Shown here: positions 16,484 through 24,979 of the stretch, piece after piece
How positions within the stretch are numbered: the first letter of the stretch is position 1
How the letters are laid out: each line of letters starts with the position of its first letter
Source of the DNA: Oceanobacillus_B kapialis
Lineage (GTDB): Bacteria > Bacillota > Bacilli > Bacillales > Amphibacillaceae
Length of the DNA stretch: 64,000 nt
Reading direction: 5' to 3' (one strand)
Assembly (NCBI RefSeq): GCF_042685265.1
Contig: NZ_JBHUMX010000013.1
Translations under genes and position numbers: made by a program
Notes under the pieces: generated by a model
The model's database searches: none
Seen by the model: the letters and a program-made list of their open reading frames with translations, nothing else
Told to the model about the DNA's origin: nothing

Positions 16484-17593
16484 TTGAGAAAAATTGTAAA
16501 GGATTCTAATGCACCTGATTATATACTAATTGTAGTTGTTATGAGCTTGTTGACCGCCGGTATTGTAATGGTATATAGCTCCTCTTATGTGTGGTCGGAT
16601 TACAAATTCGGGGACTCTACCTATTACTTGAAAAGACAGCTTTTGTTTGCAGGAGCTGGAATTGTAGCGATGATTGGCACCATGCTTATACCTTATGGAA
16701 CATGGAAAAAGTATGCCAAGGTTTTACTTATTAGTTGTTTTGTTCTCTTACTTTTAGTCTTGGTCCCGGGAGTAGGGATGGTCAGAGGAGGAGCACAAAG
16801 CTGGATTGGTGTAGGAGCCTTCAGTATCCAACCATCGGAATTTATGAAGCTAGGTCTAATTATATTTTTGGCGGCTTATTTAGCTGCAAATCAAAAGTAT
16901 ATCACCTCTTTTAAAAAAGGATTTTTCCCATCGATTATGTTAATTTTTACCGCATTTGGGCTTATTATGTTACAACCAGATCTTGGTACAGGGATGGTTC
17001 TTGTGCTTACTTGTATGGTGATGGTATTTGTTTCAGGTGCTAGATTTTTACATTTTTTTGGTCTAGCAGCGCTTGGGTTAATAGGTTTTGTCGTCTTAAT
17101 TGCATCTGCTCCATACCGAATTAGTAGAATAACTGCTTTTTTAAACCCGTGGGAAGATCCACTTGGTGATGGTTTTCAGATCATACAATCCTTATATGCC
17201 ATTGGACCTGGAGGTTTAATGGGGTTAGGTTTGGGGGAAAGCCTTCAAAAGTACTTTTATCTACCGGAACCTCAAACTGATTTTATTTTTGCGATCTTAG
17301 GTGAGGAACTGGGTTTTTTAGGAGGAAGTACGGTTATTGCTCTGTTTCTTCTCTTACTCTGGCGTGGTATTAAAATATCACTCGATGCACCGGATTCCTT
17401 TGCTCGTTTTTTAGCACTCGGAATCATTTCCATGCTTGCGATTCAAGCAATGATTAATATTAGTGTGGTCATCGGTCTTATTCCTGTAACAGGGATAACC
17501 TTGCCTTTTTTAAGTTATGGGGGATCTTCTCTTACTCTCACATTATGCTCGGTTGGGATATTACTAAACATAAGCAGATACTCCAAAATTTGA
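16481..17593 (+). CDS. spoVE: Stage V sporulation protein E, SEDS-family peptidoglycan polymerase
   Basis: The 370-residue protein has about ten membrane segments and SEDS landmarks: MVYSSSYVW in the first loop, QPSEFMKL, LQPDLGT with the catalytic-type Asp, and LPFLSYGGSS near the end. SEDS proteins polymerise lipid II; SpoVE does so for the spore cortex with SpoVD. FtsW is a close paralog, so the name rests on position after murD and on the spoVD-containing cluster. TTG is the start (16481 or 16484). Confidence 0.88.
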   Translation: MLRKIVKDSNAPDYILIVVVMSLLTAGIVMVYSSSYVWSDYKFGDSTYYLKRQLLFAGAGIVAMIGTMLIPYGTWKKYAKVLLISCFVLLLLVLVPGVGMVRGGAQSWIGVGAFSIQPSEFMKLGLIIFLAAYLAANQKYITSFKKGFFPSIMLIFTAFGLIMLQPDLGTGMVLVLTCMVMVFVSGARFLHFFGLAALGLIGFVVLIASAPYRISRITAFLNPWEDPLGDGFQIIQSLYAIGPGGLMGLGLGESLQKYFYLPEPQTDFIFAILGEELGFLGGSTVIALFLLLLWRGIKISLDAPDSFARFLALGIISMLAIQAMINISVVIGLIPVTGITLPFLSYGGSSLTLTLCSVGILLNISRYSKI

Positions 17594-17696
17594 AGTGCTT
17601 CAGGGGAGGAATCAAAAACTGGTAAAAATTAATTAGTGATTAATCTCAAAAACTTGATAAACTATGAGTGTATACTACATTTCTATAAGGGATATG

Positions 17697-17705
17697 TGAT
17701 ATAAT
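17697..17705 (+). promoter_or_regulatory. Putative extended -10 promoter for divIB
   Basis: TGATATAAT at 17697-17705 is a perfect TATAAT with extended -10 TG, 73 bases before divIB. No strong -35 is seen at 17 bases. A local promoter is plausible because spoVE before it is a sporulation gene, while divIB is needed in vegetative cells. Confidence 0.5.
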
Positions 17706-17777
17706 TCAGGTAACAGGAATCAATGGCTATTTCTAGTCGAAACTCTTTGTTAATTTTTTATAAAGGAAGAAATGGAG

Positions 17778-18569
17778 ATGAGCCAAAAAAAGATTGTTTC
17801 AATCGAGGATCGAATTCCAAAACTGAAACAGGCAAGAAAAAAGAAAGCGAATCGTCGTCTAGTATTCTACCTTTCTATTTTTTTCTTTTTAATTTCAATT
17901 ATTGTTTACTTGCAGTCACCTTTAAGTGATGTAAAAACAATAAATATTAAAGGAAATGAATTTTTATCCGATAATGAAGTTAAGGATCTAAGTGGGCTAA
18001 CAACAGAGACGAATATTTGGAGTATTAATGGTGAACGAATTAGTGAGGCTATAGCGGAGAATCCCATTGTCGATTCGGTAGACGTCACAAGAGAGCTTCC
18101 GAGAACTGTAAAAATCGACATGAAAGAAGTGAATCGGGTTGGTTACATGAGACAAGACGGTAACTATTACCCTATACTGGGGAATGGAACGGTATTGCGG
18201 ACAGCTGGTCAGCAAGTGAACAGAGGGGATGCACCATTGTTGCTTGATTTTGACGAGGAAGACAAACTACATAGCATGACAGCGGAGCTTGAGAAGTTAC
18301 CGGCTAGTATTCTAAAGTTAATTTCGGAAATTTACTGGGTGCCCACAGAAAAAAACACAAACAAAATTATGCTTTATATGAATGATGGCTTTATGGTAGA
18401 CGGTACAATCCGGGATTTTGCAGAAAAAATGAAGGTATATCCCTCTATTGTTTCCCAGTTAGAAGAAGGGAGCAAAGGGATAATTCATATTGGTGTAGGC
18501 GCTTATTTTGAAGCTTTTGATAATGCTGGTTCACAAGAGGAAGAAGAACAGCAGGAGGATACTGAATAG
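17778..18569 (+). CDS. divIB: Cell division protein DivIB (FtsQ)
   Basis: The 263-residue protein has a short basic cytoplasmic tail (PKLKQARKKKANRR), one membrane segment at about residues 28-46, a POTRA domain starting at VKTINIKGNEFLSDNEV, and an acidic C-terminus. DivIB binds FtsL and DivIC and regulates septal wall synthesis. ATG 17778 is chosen because AAAGGAAG at 17762-17769 is 8 bases away; ATG 17772 is too close. In B. subtilis murG and murB lie between spoVE and divIB; here they do not. Confidence 0.93.
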   Translation: MSQKKIVSIEDRIPKLKQARKKKANRRLVFYLSIFFFLISIIVYLQSPLSDVKTINIKGNEFLSDNEVKDLSGLTTETNIWSINGERISEAIAENPIVDSVDVTRELPRTVKIDMKEVNRVGYMRQDGNYYPILGNGTVLRTAGQQVNRGDAPLLLDFDEEDKLHSMTAELEKLPASILKLISEIYWVPTEKNTNKIMLYMNDGFMVDGTIRDFAEKMKVYPSIVSQLEEGSKGIIHIGVGAYFEAFDNAGSQEEEEQQEDTE

Positions 18570-18663
18570 GCAATGCATCATGTAGAGTCACATAATTAGT
18601 AAAAGATACGAACCATTTAGTATGTGACCGGTAAAATAAACACACAAAAAATCTAGCGAAAAT

Positions 18664-18690
18664 AAAGGAATCAGCTTTTTCTTGTGGAAT
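18664..18690 (+). promoter_or_regulatory. Putative sigma-H promoter for ftsAZ
   Basis: AAAGGAATC at 18664-18672 and GTGGAAT at 18684-18690 match the sigma-H consensus (RnAGGAwWW and RnnGAAT) with an 11-base spacer; only the last base of the -35 box is off. A TATAAT at 18695-18700 may add a vegetative promoter. B. subtilis ftsAZ has a sigma-H promoter used for the asymmetric septum at the onset of sporulation. Confidence 0.7.
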
Positions 18691-18807
18691 AACCTATAAT
18701 ATATTTCTTTTTATAAGATATTACTTTAAAATGGTATGTTACCAGATAGAAGTATAGAATAATAAAAAACACAGATAAGTTTGCTGAAATTTGGGGGTGC
18801 CTTGATT

Positions 18808-20088
18808 TTGAACAACAATGATATATTAGTTAGCCTTGATATAGGTACGACGAAAATCAAAGTAATAATTGGAGAGGTTTTAAACGATTCGTTAAATATT
18901 ATTGGTGTAGGGTCTGCGAAATCCAATGGGATGAAAAAGGGTGCAATCGTAGATATTGATCAAACTGTTCAATCTATCCGTAATGCAGTAGAGCAGGCAG
19001 AACGGATGGTTGGGATGCAAATTGAGCGGGTGGTAGTGGGGATTAACGGCAGTCATATCCAATTACAGCCATGTCATGGTGTTGTCGCCGTTCAAAGTGA
19101 AGATAGGGAAATTAGAGATGAAGACATTTACCGGGTGATCGACGGCGCTCAAGTGATTTCCATTCCACCGGAAAGAGAAATTATCGATGTTATCCCTAAA
19201 CAATTTATTGTTGACGGACTGGATGAGATAACGGACCCCCGTGGTATGATTGGTGTACGTTTAGAAATGGAAGGTACGATCATAACGTGCTCAAAGACAG
19301 TGCTGCACAATATTTTGAAATGTGTGGAACGCGCCAATCTGCAAATTGCAGATATATGTCTTCAGCCATTAGCAGCTGGAACAGTAGCTCTTTCCCAAGA
19401 TGAAATGAACATGGGAGTTGCCCTGATAAATATTGGTGGTGGGTGTTCCACCGTATCGGTCTTTGAAAATGACCACCTTGCTTCCACTAGTGTTATCCCA
19501 TTAGGTGGCGACAATATTACGAAAGACTTGTCTATTGGTATGCGAACAACATCTGAAGAAGCAGAGGATGTAAAGCGCAATTATGGACATGCTTTCTATA
19601 ATAATGCCCAGGAAGATGAAACGTTTGAAGTTTCTGTGATAGGTAGTAATTCAAAACAAACCTTCAATCAGTTACAAATCGCTGATATGATTGAGGCAAG
19701 GTTGGAAGAAATCTTTGCTTTTGCAGAACGTGAAATCAGAAGAATGGGATATGGAGAGTTGCCTGGAGGATTTGTTTTAACAGGTGGTACCATGGCTATG
19801 CCTGGCGTACTGGAACTTGCTCAGGATATGTTCCATACAAGTGTGAGAATCGCAATCCCTGATTACATAGGTGTTCGAGAACCACAATTTACGGCAGGGG
19901 TAGGTATCTTGCAATTTGCGTATCGAAATGCGAAAATACAGGGAAAAGAGTTATTCCCATCTGTTATGATGCCAGAACATGAGCAACGACCAAAACGAAC
20001 CAAAAAACAAACTGCACCAAATGAACCGAAAGAAAAGAAGAAAAAAGAATCGACTATAGCGAACCTGTTCAAAAATTTCTTTGATTAA
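18808..20088 (+). CDS. ftsA: Cell division protein FtsA
   Basis: The 426-residue actin-like protein tethers FtsZ to the membrane. It opens MNNNDILVSLDIGTTKIKV with the phosphate-1 loop DIGTTK, has the 1C subdomain after it, IGGGCSTVSVF as the second phosphate loop and LTGGTMAMPG as the adenosine motif, and ends with a basic linker and the amphipathic membrane anchor TIANLFKNFFD. The start is TTG 18808, with GGGGGTG 18793-18799 as SD at 8 bases; it gives the family's usual N-terminus. It lies 139 bases before ftsZ. Confidence 0.95.
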   Translation: MNNNDILVSLDIGTTKIKVIIGEVLNDSLNIIGVGSAKSNGMKKGAIVDIDQTVQSIRNAVEQAERMVGMQIERVVVGINGSHIQLQPCHGVVAVQSEDREIRDEDIYRVIDGAQVISIPPEREIIDVIPKQFIVDGLDEITDPRGMIGVRLEMEGTIITCSKTVLHNILKCVERANLQIADICLQPLAAGTVALSQDEMNMGVALINIGGGCSTVSVFENDHLASTSVIPLGGDNITKDLSIGMRTTSEEAEDVKRNYGHAFYNNAQEDETFEVSVIGSNSKQTFNQLQIADMIEARLEEIFAFAEREIRRMGYGELPGGFVLTGGTMAMPGVLELAQDMFHTSVRIAIPDYIGVREPQFTAGVGILQFAYRNAKIQGKELFPSVMMPEHEQRPKRTKKQTAPNEPKEKKKKESTIANLFKNFFD

Positions 20089-20227
20089 TGTGATAGTGAC
20101 CAACCACTATTCTAAATACCCAATTTGATCATGGTTACGAAACTGATGATTGGAAGCTATAACTGTGGACATGCAAGGTTAATAGACTTCCAGAATGCTT
20201 GTAATATGCATATAGGAGGAACGGATT

Positions 20228-21370
20228 ATGTTAGAGTTTGATACAAATATGGAAGAATTAGCAACAATAAAAGTAATCGGCGTTGGTGGTGGTGGTAACA
20301 ACGCTGTTAACCGTATGATCGAGCACGGTGTGGAAGGCGTTGAGTTCATCGCTGTAAATACAGACGCACAAGCGTTAAACCTTTCCAAAGCAGAGGTTAA
20401 AATTCAAATTGGTGGCAAACTAACTCGTGGACTTGGTGCAGGAGCTAACCCTGAAGTAGGGAAGAAAGCTGCTGAAGAAAGTAAAGAACAGTTAGAGGAA
20501 GTGCTTCAAGGCGCTGATATGATTTTTGTAACTGCTGGAATGGGTGGCGGTACAGGTACAGGCGCAGCTCCGGTAATTGCACAAATTGCAAAAGATCTTG
20601 GTGCGTTAACTGTAGGAGTCGTAACACGTCCTTTCTCATTTGAAGGTAGAAGACGTTCCACACAAGCAATCTCTGGTATTGAAGCATTAAAATCAAGTGT
20701 GGATACGCTTATCGTTATCCCGAACGACCGTTTATTAGAGATCGTGGATAAAAACACGCCAATGCTTGAGGCGTTCCGTGAAGCCGATAATGTTCTACGC
20801 CAAGGTGTACAAGGTATTTCAGATTTAATTGCCAAGCCAGGTTTAATCAATGTGGACTTTGCTGATGTAAAGACAATCATGTTTGATAAAGGATCTGCTC
20901 TCATGGGGATTGGGGTAGCTACAGGTGAAACACGAGCTACTGAAGCTGCTAAAAAGGCGATCTCCTCACCATTACTTGAGACATCCATTGATGGTGCGCA
21001 CGGTATTCTGATGAATATCACAGGTGGTACAAATCTAAGTCTATATGAAGTACAAGAAGCAGCAGATCTTGTAACTTCTGCGGCTGATAATGAAGTGAAT
21101 GTAATCTTTGGATCTGTTATTAACGAAGATCTTAAAGACGAAATTGTGGTAACAGTAATTGCTACAGGATTTGATGAGAGCGTTCAAAAAGCTGAAAAAC
21201 AACCCAAGCAACAAACACAGCGTCCTGTAATTAATCATAATCAACATGCTGCAACGCGTGCTAATGAAGAGACGTCAACTAGAGAGCCTGCGCAGCCACG
21301 TGTTAACAAGCAAGAGGAAGATACATTAGACATTCCTACTTTCTTAAGAAATAGAAACCGTAATCGTTAA
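20228..21370 (+). CDS. ftsZ: Cell division protein FtsZ
   Basis: The 380-residue tubulin homolog polymerises with GTP into the division ring. The tubulin signature GGGTGTG lies at residues 106-112, the synergy loop segment NVDFADVKT follows, and after a Gln/Asn-rich variable linker the conserved C-terminal peptide DIPTFLRNR is present for FtsA, SepF and other partners. The tail after it is basic (NRNRNR). The ATG has ATAGGAGGAACG as SD. A strong terminator closes the ftsAZ unit. Confidence 0.98.
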   Translation: MLEFDTNMEELATIKVIGVGGGGNNAVNRMIEHGVEGVEFIAVNTDAQALNLSKAEVKIQIGGKLTRGLGAGANPEVGKKAAEESKEQLEEVLQGADMIFVTAGMGGGTGTGAAPVIAQIAKDLGALTVGVVTRPFSFEGRRRSTQAISGIEALKSSVDTLIVIPNDRLLEIVDKNTPMLEAFREADNVLRQGVQGISDLIAKPGLINVDFADVKTIMFDKGSALMGIGVATGETRATEAAKKAISSPLLETSIDGAHGILMNITGGTNLSLYEVQEAADLVTSAADNEVNVIFGSVINEDLKDEIVVTVIATGFDESVQKAEKQPKQQTQRPVINHNQHAATRANEETSTREPAQPRVNKQEEDTLDIPTFLRNRNRNR

Positions 21371-21405
21371 GAATTAGTATTGCAAAAAATAATGGATAAC
21401 GTTTC

Positions 21406-21443
21406 AAGATGGACTTTGCTTAGGCAAGGTCCATCTTTTTTTG
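21406..21443 (+). terminator. Rho-independent terminator after ftsZ
   Basis: AAGATGGACTTTGC pairs with GCAAGGTCCATCTT (one G-T pair) around a short TTAG loop, followed by seven or more T residues. It ends the ftsAZ message. Confidence 0.92.
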
Positions 21444-21655
21444 TTAGGGATTTGCCAATGTTGTGTAGCTAACTTCTGCGGCCTTTTGGCTCAACATATC
21501 AATATTTTACTTCTCTATTAATTTTTCCTACTGACATATTCTTCGATAACTAGTTGAAATTAGCCCCTTTGTGCATACAAGAAGTGACAGACTTTGCTCT
21601 ATTGCTTCGGTATACTTTCATTACTATCTAAATAGTCCTACCAACTATGCTTTTA

Positions 21656-21816
21656 GCCAGTCTTAACATGGCAGTTAGACCCCTACTACAAGAAAGTGGA
21701 GAGCAATCAAGAAATATTCTAGGTGGGAGACCAACTTCCACCAAGTTCCGATTTGTTCAACTAACATTGGGTGAAGGAGGAAGTGAGCCCCCCACCAAAT
21801 GAAGTTTCACATTATT
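21656..21816 (+). repeat. Interspersed ~160-bp repeat, copy 3
   Basis: This full-length but diverged copy contains TCTTAACATGGCAGTTAGACC, GAGCAATCAAGAAATATTCT, GTTCCGATTTGTTCAACTAA, CATTGGGTGAAGGAGG and CCCACCAAATGAAGTTTCAC. The right-end hairpin CATTGGGTG/CACCAAATG is kept through a G-T pair. It occupies most of the 535-base gap between ftsZ and spoIIGA; the stretch 21446-21655 holds nothing else recognisable. Confidence 0.78.
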
Positions 21817-21905
21817 CCATACGTAAAGGTCAGTAAGGTGTCCACTAATTATGGAGCTATTTTATTTTTCTTATCGTTAAAGGATATCTGAAAGGAAGAA
21901 CTGTC

Positions 21906-22826
21906 TTGATCATTTATTTAGATGCTGTATGGATGCTGAATTTTTTACTTGATGCAATGCTTCTTCTTTTGACACAAGCTTTGTGTAGAGAAGTTACAAA
22001 AAAATGGAGGATTGTTTTTGGAGCATTTATTGCCTCCCTTTTAGTTCCTATCACGGTGTATTTTCCGGACTCTTTCATTGTAGGAGTCTTTGGAAAAGCG
22101 TTGTATTCCATTGGTATTATATGGAGTACTTTTGGGGTTAGAAATTTGTATCGAACACTTAAGCTACTCTTTGTTTTTTATTTCTCTACCTTTTCCATAG
22201 GAGGTGGATTACTAGCTGTACATTATGTTATTCAAAATCCAATCTCTATTTCGGGAAGTAGCGTGCTTACTTTTAATGCAGGATATGGTGATCCGGTTAG
22301 TTGGGTTTTTGTAGTTATTGGATTCCCGATAATTTGGTGGTTTACGAAGAATCGAATGGACAAGCACGCAACAGAAAAGATTCGTTATGAGCAACTTTGT
22401 ATGGTGGCCATTCAGTTGAACAATCAAACCTTTACGACCAAGGGATACATTGATAGTGGTAATCAACTGACAGATCCCATTACCAAGAAACCTGTAGTTA
22501 TCTGTGATGAAAGCTTTTTAAGAAACTGGTTTTCAGAAACCGAATGGATATTATTAAAATCCTCTTATGAAAGTTTAGATTTTGAGCAACTTCCTAAAAA
22601 GTGGGAAAGGTTTATCCAAATTGTGCCGTACCAAGGTGTGAAGGGAAAGAGTGAGTTCCTTTTTACGCTAAGACCTGAGAGATTAATGGTCTATCATGGA
22701 GAACAGAAATTGGTCGCTACAAATGTGTTAATAGGTATTCAATTTGCAGAGTTGGTAAGGGATGGGAGCTATCATTGTCTGTTGCAGCCACAAATTATAA
22801 AACTAGCAGCTATAAGTACTGCATAA
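21906..22826 (+). CDS. spoIIGA: Sporulation sigma-E factor-processing peptidase
   Basis: The 306-residue protein has five N-terminal membrane segments (about 1-160) and a C-terminal aspartyl protease domain with the active-site motif DSGNQLTDP, Asp183. It cleaves pro-sigma-E in the mother cell after a forespore signal (SpoIIR). TTG is the start, with GAAAGGAAG as SD. It is followed 16 bases later by its substrate gene sigE. A repeat copy ends about 90 bases upstream, so the Spo0A-controlled promoter must be in or near it; no clear 0A box was found. Confidence 0.95.
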   Translation: MIIYLDAVWMLNFLLDAMLLLLTQALCREVTKKWRIVFGAFIASLLVPITVYFPDSFIVGVFGKALYSIGIIWSTFGVRNLYRTLKLLFVFYFSTFSIGGGLLAVHYVIQNPISISGSSVLTFNAGYGDPVSWVFVVIGFPIIWWFTKNRMDKHATEKIRYEQLCMVAIQLNNQTFTTKGYIDSGNQLTDPITKKPVVICDESFLRNWFSETEWILLKSSYESLDFEQLPKKWERFIQIVPYQGVKGKSEFLFTLRPERLMVYHGEQKLVATNVLIGIQFAELVRDGSYHCLLQPQIIKLAAISTA

Positions 22827-22842
22827 AAAGGAGAGATTTAGA

Positions 22843-23562
22843 GTGAAATCTGTAAAACTTCGTCTACGTTTATGGTGGTATAAGGTTCTTATTAAGATTG
22901 GTATTAAATCTGATGAAATCTACTATATTGGTGGAAGTGAAGCCTTACCACCCCCACTATCCAAACAAGAGGAGCAAGAACTTCTAACTCTACTTCCGAA
23001 AGGGGATAAGGCAGCAAGAGCAGTATTAATTGAGCGAAATCTCCGCCTTGTTGTTTATATCGCCCGCAAATTTGAAAATACGGGTATAAATATTGAAGAT
23101 CTCATTAGCATCGGCACAATTGGTTTAATTAAAGCTGTTAATACCTTCAATCCGGAAAAACAGATAAAACTTGCCACTTACGCTTCCAGATGTATTGAAA
23201 ATGAGATTCTTATGTATCTTAGAAGAAATAATAAACTTAAATCAGAAATTTCTTTTGATGAACCGTTGAATATTGATTGGGATGGAAACGAATTACTCTT
23301 ATCAGATGTTTTAGGTACAGATGATGATATCATTACCAAAAATCTTGAATCTAATGTGGATAAAAGCTTGTTAAAAAGTGCACTTTCCCAGCTTAATGAT
23401 CGAGAAAAACAAATTATGGAGCTTCGGTTTGGTCTAGTTGGCCAAGAAGAAAAAACACAAAAAGATGTAGCAGATATGTTGGGTATATCCCAGTCCTATA
23501 TTTCTAGACTGGAGAAAAAAATAATTAGGCGTTTAAAAAAAGAATTTAATAAAATGGTCTAG
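22843..23562 (+). CDS. sigE: RNA polymerase sigma-E factor precursor
   Basis: The 239-residue sigma-70-type factor begins with the amphipathic pro-sequence (about residues 1-27) that holds it at the membrane until SpoIIGA removes it; the processing region reads DEIYYIGGSEALPPP. Region 2 (YIARKFENTGINIEDL, then FNPEKQIKLATYASRCIENEI) and region 4 with the helix-turn-helix SQSYISRLEKK follow. It directs early mother-cell genes. GTG is the start, with AAAAGGAGAG as SD. Confidence 0.96.
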   Translation: MKSVKLRLRLWWYKVLIKIGIKSDEIYYIGGSEALPPPLSKQEEQELLTLLPKGDKAARAVLIERNLRLVVYIARKFENTGINIEDLISIGTIGLIKAVNTFNPEKQIKLATYASRCIENEILMYLRRNNKLKSEISFDEPLNIDWDGNELLLSDVLGTDDDIITKNLESNVDKSLLKSALSQLNDREKQIMELRFGLVGQEEKTQKDVADMLGISQSYISRLEKKIIRRLKKEFNKMV

Positions 23563-23618
23563 CCTTATCCCTCTAAGATTTAACCCGATTTTCTACCATG
23601 TTTGTCACTGACCACACT

Positions 23619-23647
23619 GCATAAAAAGCTTTCCAGGTGGAGAAACT
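23619..23647 (+). promoter_or_regulatory. Putative sigma-F (sigma-G) promoter for sigG
   Basis: GCATA at 23619-23623 and GGAGAAACT at 23639-23647 fit the sigma-F consensus GywTA and GGnnAnAnT with exactly 15 bases between. It lies 41 bases before the sigG start, where forespore-specific transcription is expected. Confidence 0.78.
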
Positions 23648-23687
23648 GTCCTTGAACAGCATCACCATCTGGGAGGGTTGAACGATA

Positions 23688-24470
23688 GTGACTAGACATA
23701 AAGTAGAAATATGTGGTGTTGATACATCGAAATTACCTGTACTCAAAAATGAAGAAATGCGAAAATTATTTGTGAAAATGCAACAAGAGGATGACATTTC
23801 CGCCAGAGAGCAACTGGTAAATGGGAACCTTCGTCTTGTGCTTAGTGTGATTCAACGATTTAATAACCGCGGTGAATATGTCGATGATTTATTCCAAGTC
23901 GGTTGTATTGGCTTAATGAAATCCATTGATAACTTTGATTTATCACATAACGTGAGATTTTCGACGTATGCTGTTCCCATGATTATCGGTGAAATAAGAA
24001 GGTATCTCCGGGATAATAATCCAATTAGAGTTTCCAGATCTTTACGAGATATCGCATATAAAGCATTACAGGTTAGAGAAAAGTTAATTAATAAAACATC
24101 AAAAGAACCGACACCTATGGAGATAGCAGAAGAAATGGGTGTACCGCATTCTGATATTGTGTTCGCAATGGATGCTATTCAGGATCCGGTTTCACTTTTT
24201 GAGCCAATCTATAATGATGGTGGCGATCCAATATTTGTAATGGACCAGATAAGTGACGATAAAGACAAGGATTCAACCTGGCTGGATAAACTTTCACTAA
24301 AGGAAGGCATGCACCAGCTAAATGAACGGGAAAAAATGATCCTAAACAAACGTTTCTTTCAAGGAAAAACACAAATGGAGGTTGCTGATGAAATCGGGAT
24401 TTCACAGGCTCAGGTTTCGCGATTAGAAAAAGCAGCCATTAAGCAAATGAATAAACAAATGTTTGAATAA
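23688..24470 (+). CDS. sigG: RNA polymerase sigma-G factor (late forespore)
   Basis: The 260-residue factor starts MTRHKVEICGVDTSKLPVL, the conserved sigma-G N-terminus without a pro-sequence. Region 2 (VDDLFQVGCIGLMKSIDNFD), region 3 and region 4 (MEVADEIGISQAQVSRLEKA) are complete. It directs late forespore genes such as those for small acid-soluble proteins. GTG is the start with GGGAGGG at 23670-23676. Its own sigma-F/G promoter lies in the gap after sigE, and a long terminator follows. Confidence 0.96.
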   Translation: MTRHKVEICGVDTSKLPVLKNEEMRKLFVKMQQEDDISAREQLVNGNLRLVLSVIQRFNNRGEYVDDLFQVGCIGLMKSIDNFDLSHNVRFSTYAVPMIIGEIRRYLRDNNPIRVSRSLRDIAYKALQVREKLINKTSKEPTPMEIAEEMGVPHSDIVFAMDAIQDPVSLFEPIYNDGGDPIFVMDQISDDKDKDSTWLDKLSLKEGMHQLNEREKMILNKRFFQGKTQMEVADEIGISQAQVSRLEKAAIKQMNKQMFE

Positions 24471-24503
24471 TGGTTTTGAGTTAACAAGTGAATATTTATA
24501 ACT

Positions 24504-24557
24504 AGCCGAAAGGTTACTCGATTAATATGGATTAATTCGAGTTATCTTTCGGTTTTT
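24504..24557 (+). terminator. Terminator after sigG
   Basis: The long arms beginning AGCCGAAAGGTTACTCGATTA and ending CGAGTTATCTTTCGGTT pair with small bulges, and a run of T follows. It ends the spoIIGA-sigE-sigG region. Confidence 0.88.
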
Positions 24558-24645
24558 GTTTGGCAAAAGTCTTTTATCCCCCTATCTTTTAATTGTTTTA
24601 AATGACAATTTATCGCATATATTTAGAGTAACTGGAGGGATGAAA

Positions 24646-24927
24646 ATGATGAAGCTATCAGAATTACAAGTTAAAGAGGTAATTATTGTGGATGACGGTA
24701 AGCGACTTGGACATATATCAGATCTTGAAATTGATACAAACAGTGGGAAAATCGTGGCTATTGTGCTAACTGTAAAGGATAAAAAAAATGGTTTCTTTGG
24801 GAAGTCAGATGAATTAGTTATACAATGGAACCAAATCGTTAGAATCGGGTCGGATGTTATTTTAGTAAAAAACGTTGGGCAGCCAACACTGTATTCGGGG
24901 AATTTTATTACGGGTCATAACGGTTGA
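24646..24927 (+). CDS. ylmC: YlmC/YmxH family PRC-barrel protein
   Basis: The 93-residue protein starts MMKLSELQVKEVIIVDDGKR and folds as a single PRC-barrel, with the typical GKRLGHISDLEID and IVLTVKDKKNGFFGK segments. The molecular role of these sporulation-linked proteins is unknown. The start is ATG 24646, 6 bases after GGAGGG at 24634-24639; ATG 24640 touches the SD and ATG 24649 is also possible. It lies between sigG and pgeF as ylmC does in B. subtilis. Confidence 0.85.
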   Translation: MMKLSELQVKEVIIVDDGKRLGHISDLEIDTNSGKIVAIVLTVKDKKNGFFGKSDELVIQWNQIVRIGSDVILVKNVGQPTLYSGNFITGHNG

Positions 24928-24979
24928 AACGTCTAAAATATGATAAAATGGTTCCAGAACATGCAGGAGGGTAGTTCAT

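Noticed and set aside
17723..17929. 68-codon + strand frame before and overlapping divIB
   Set aside because: It overlaps the divIB start in another frame, lacks an SD and has no family resemblance.
20506..21021. 171-codon open frame on the minus strand
   Set aside because: It lies wholly opposite ftsZ, has no SD or family resemblance, and reflects the codon bias of the real gene.
21446..21655. Possible Spo0A box TTCGATA near 21543 for spoIIGA
   Set aside because: One mismatch in seven in an AT-rich stretch more than 350 bases from the gene is expected by chance.
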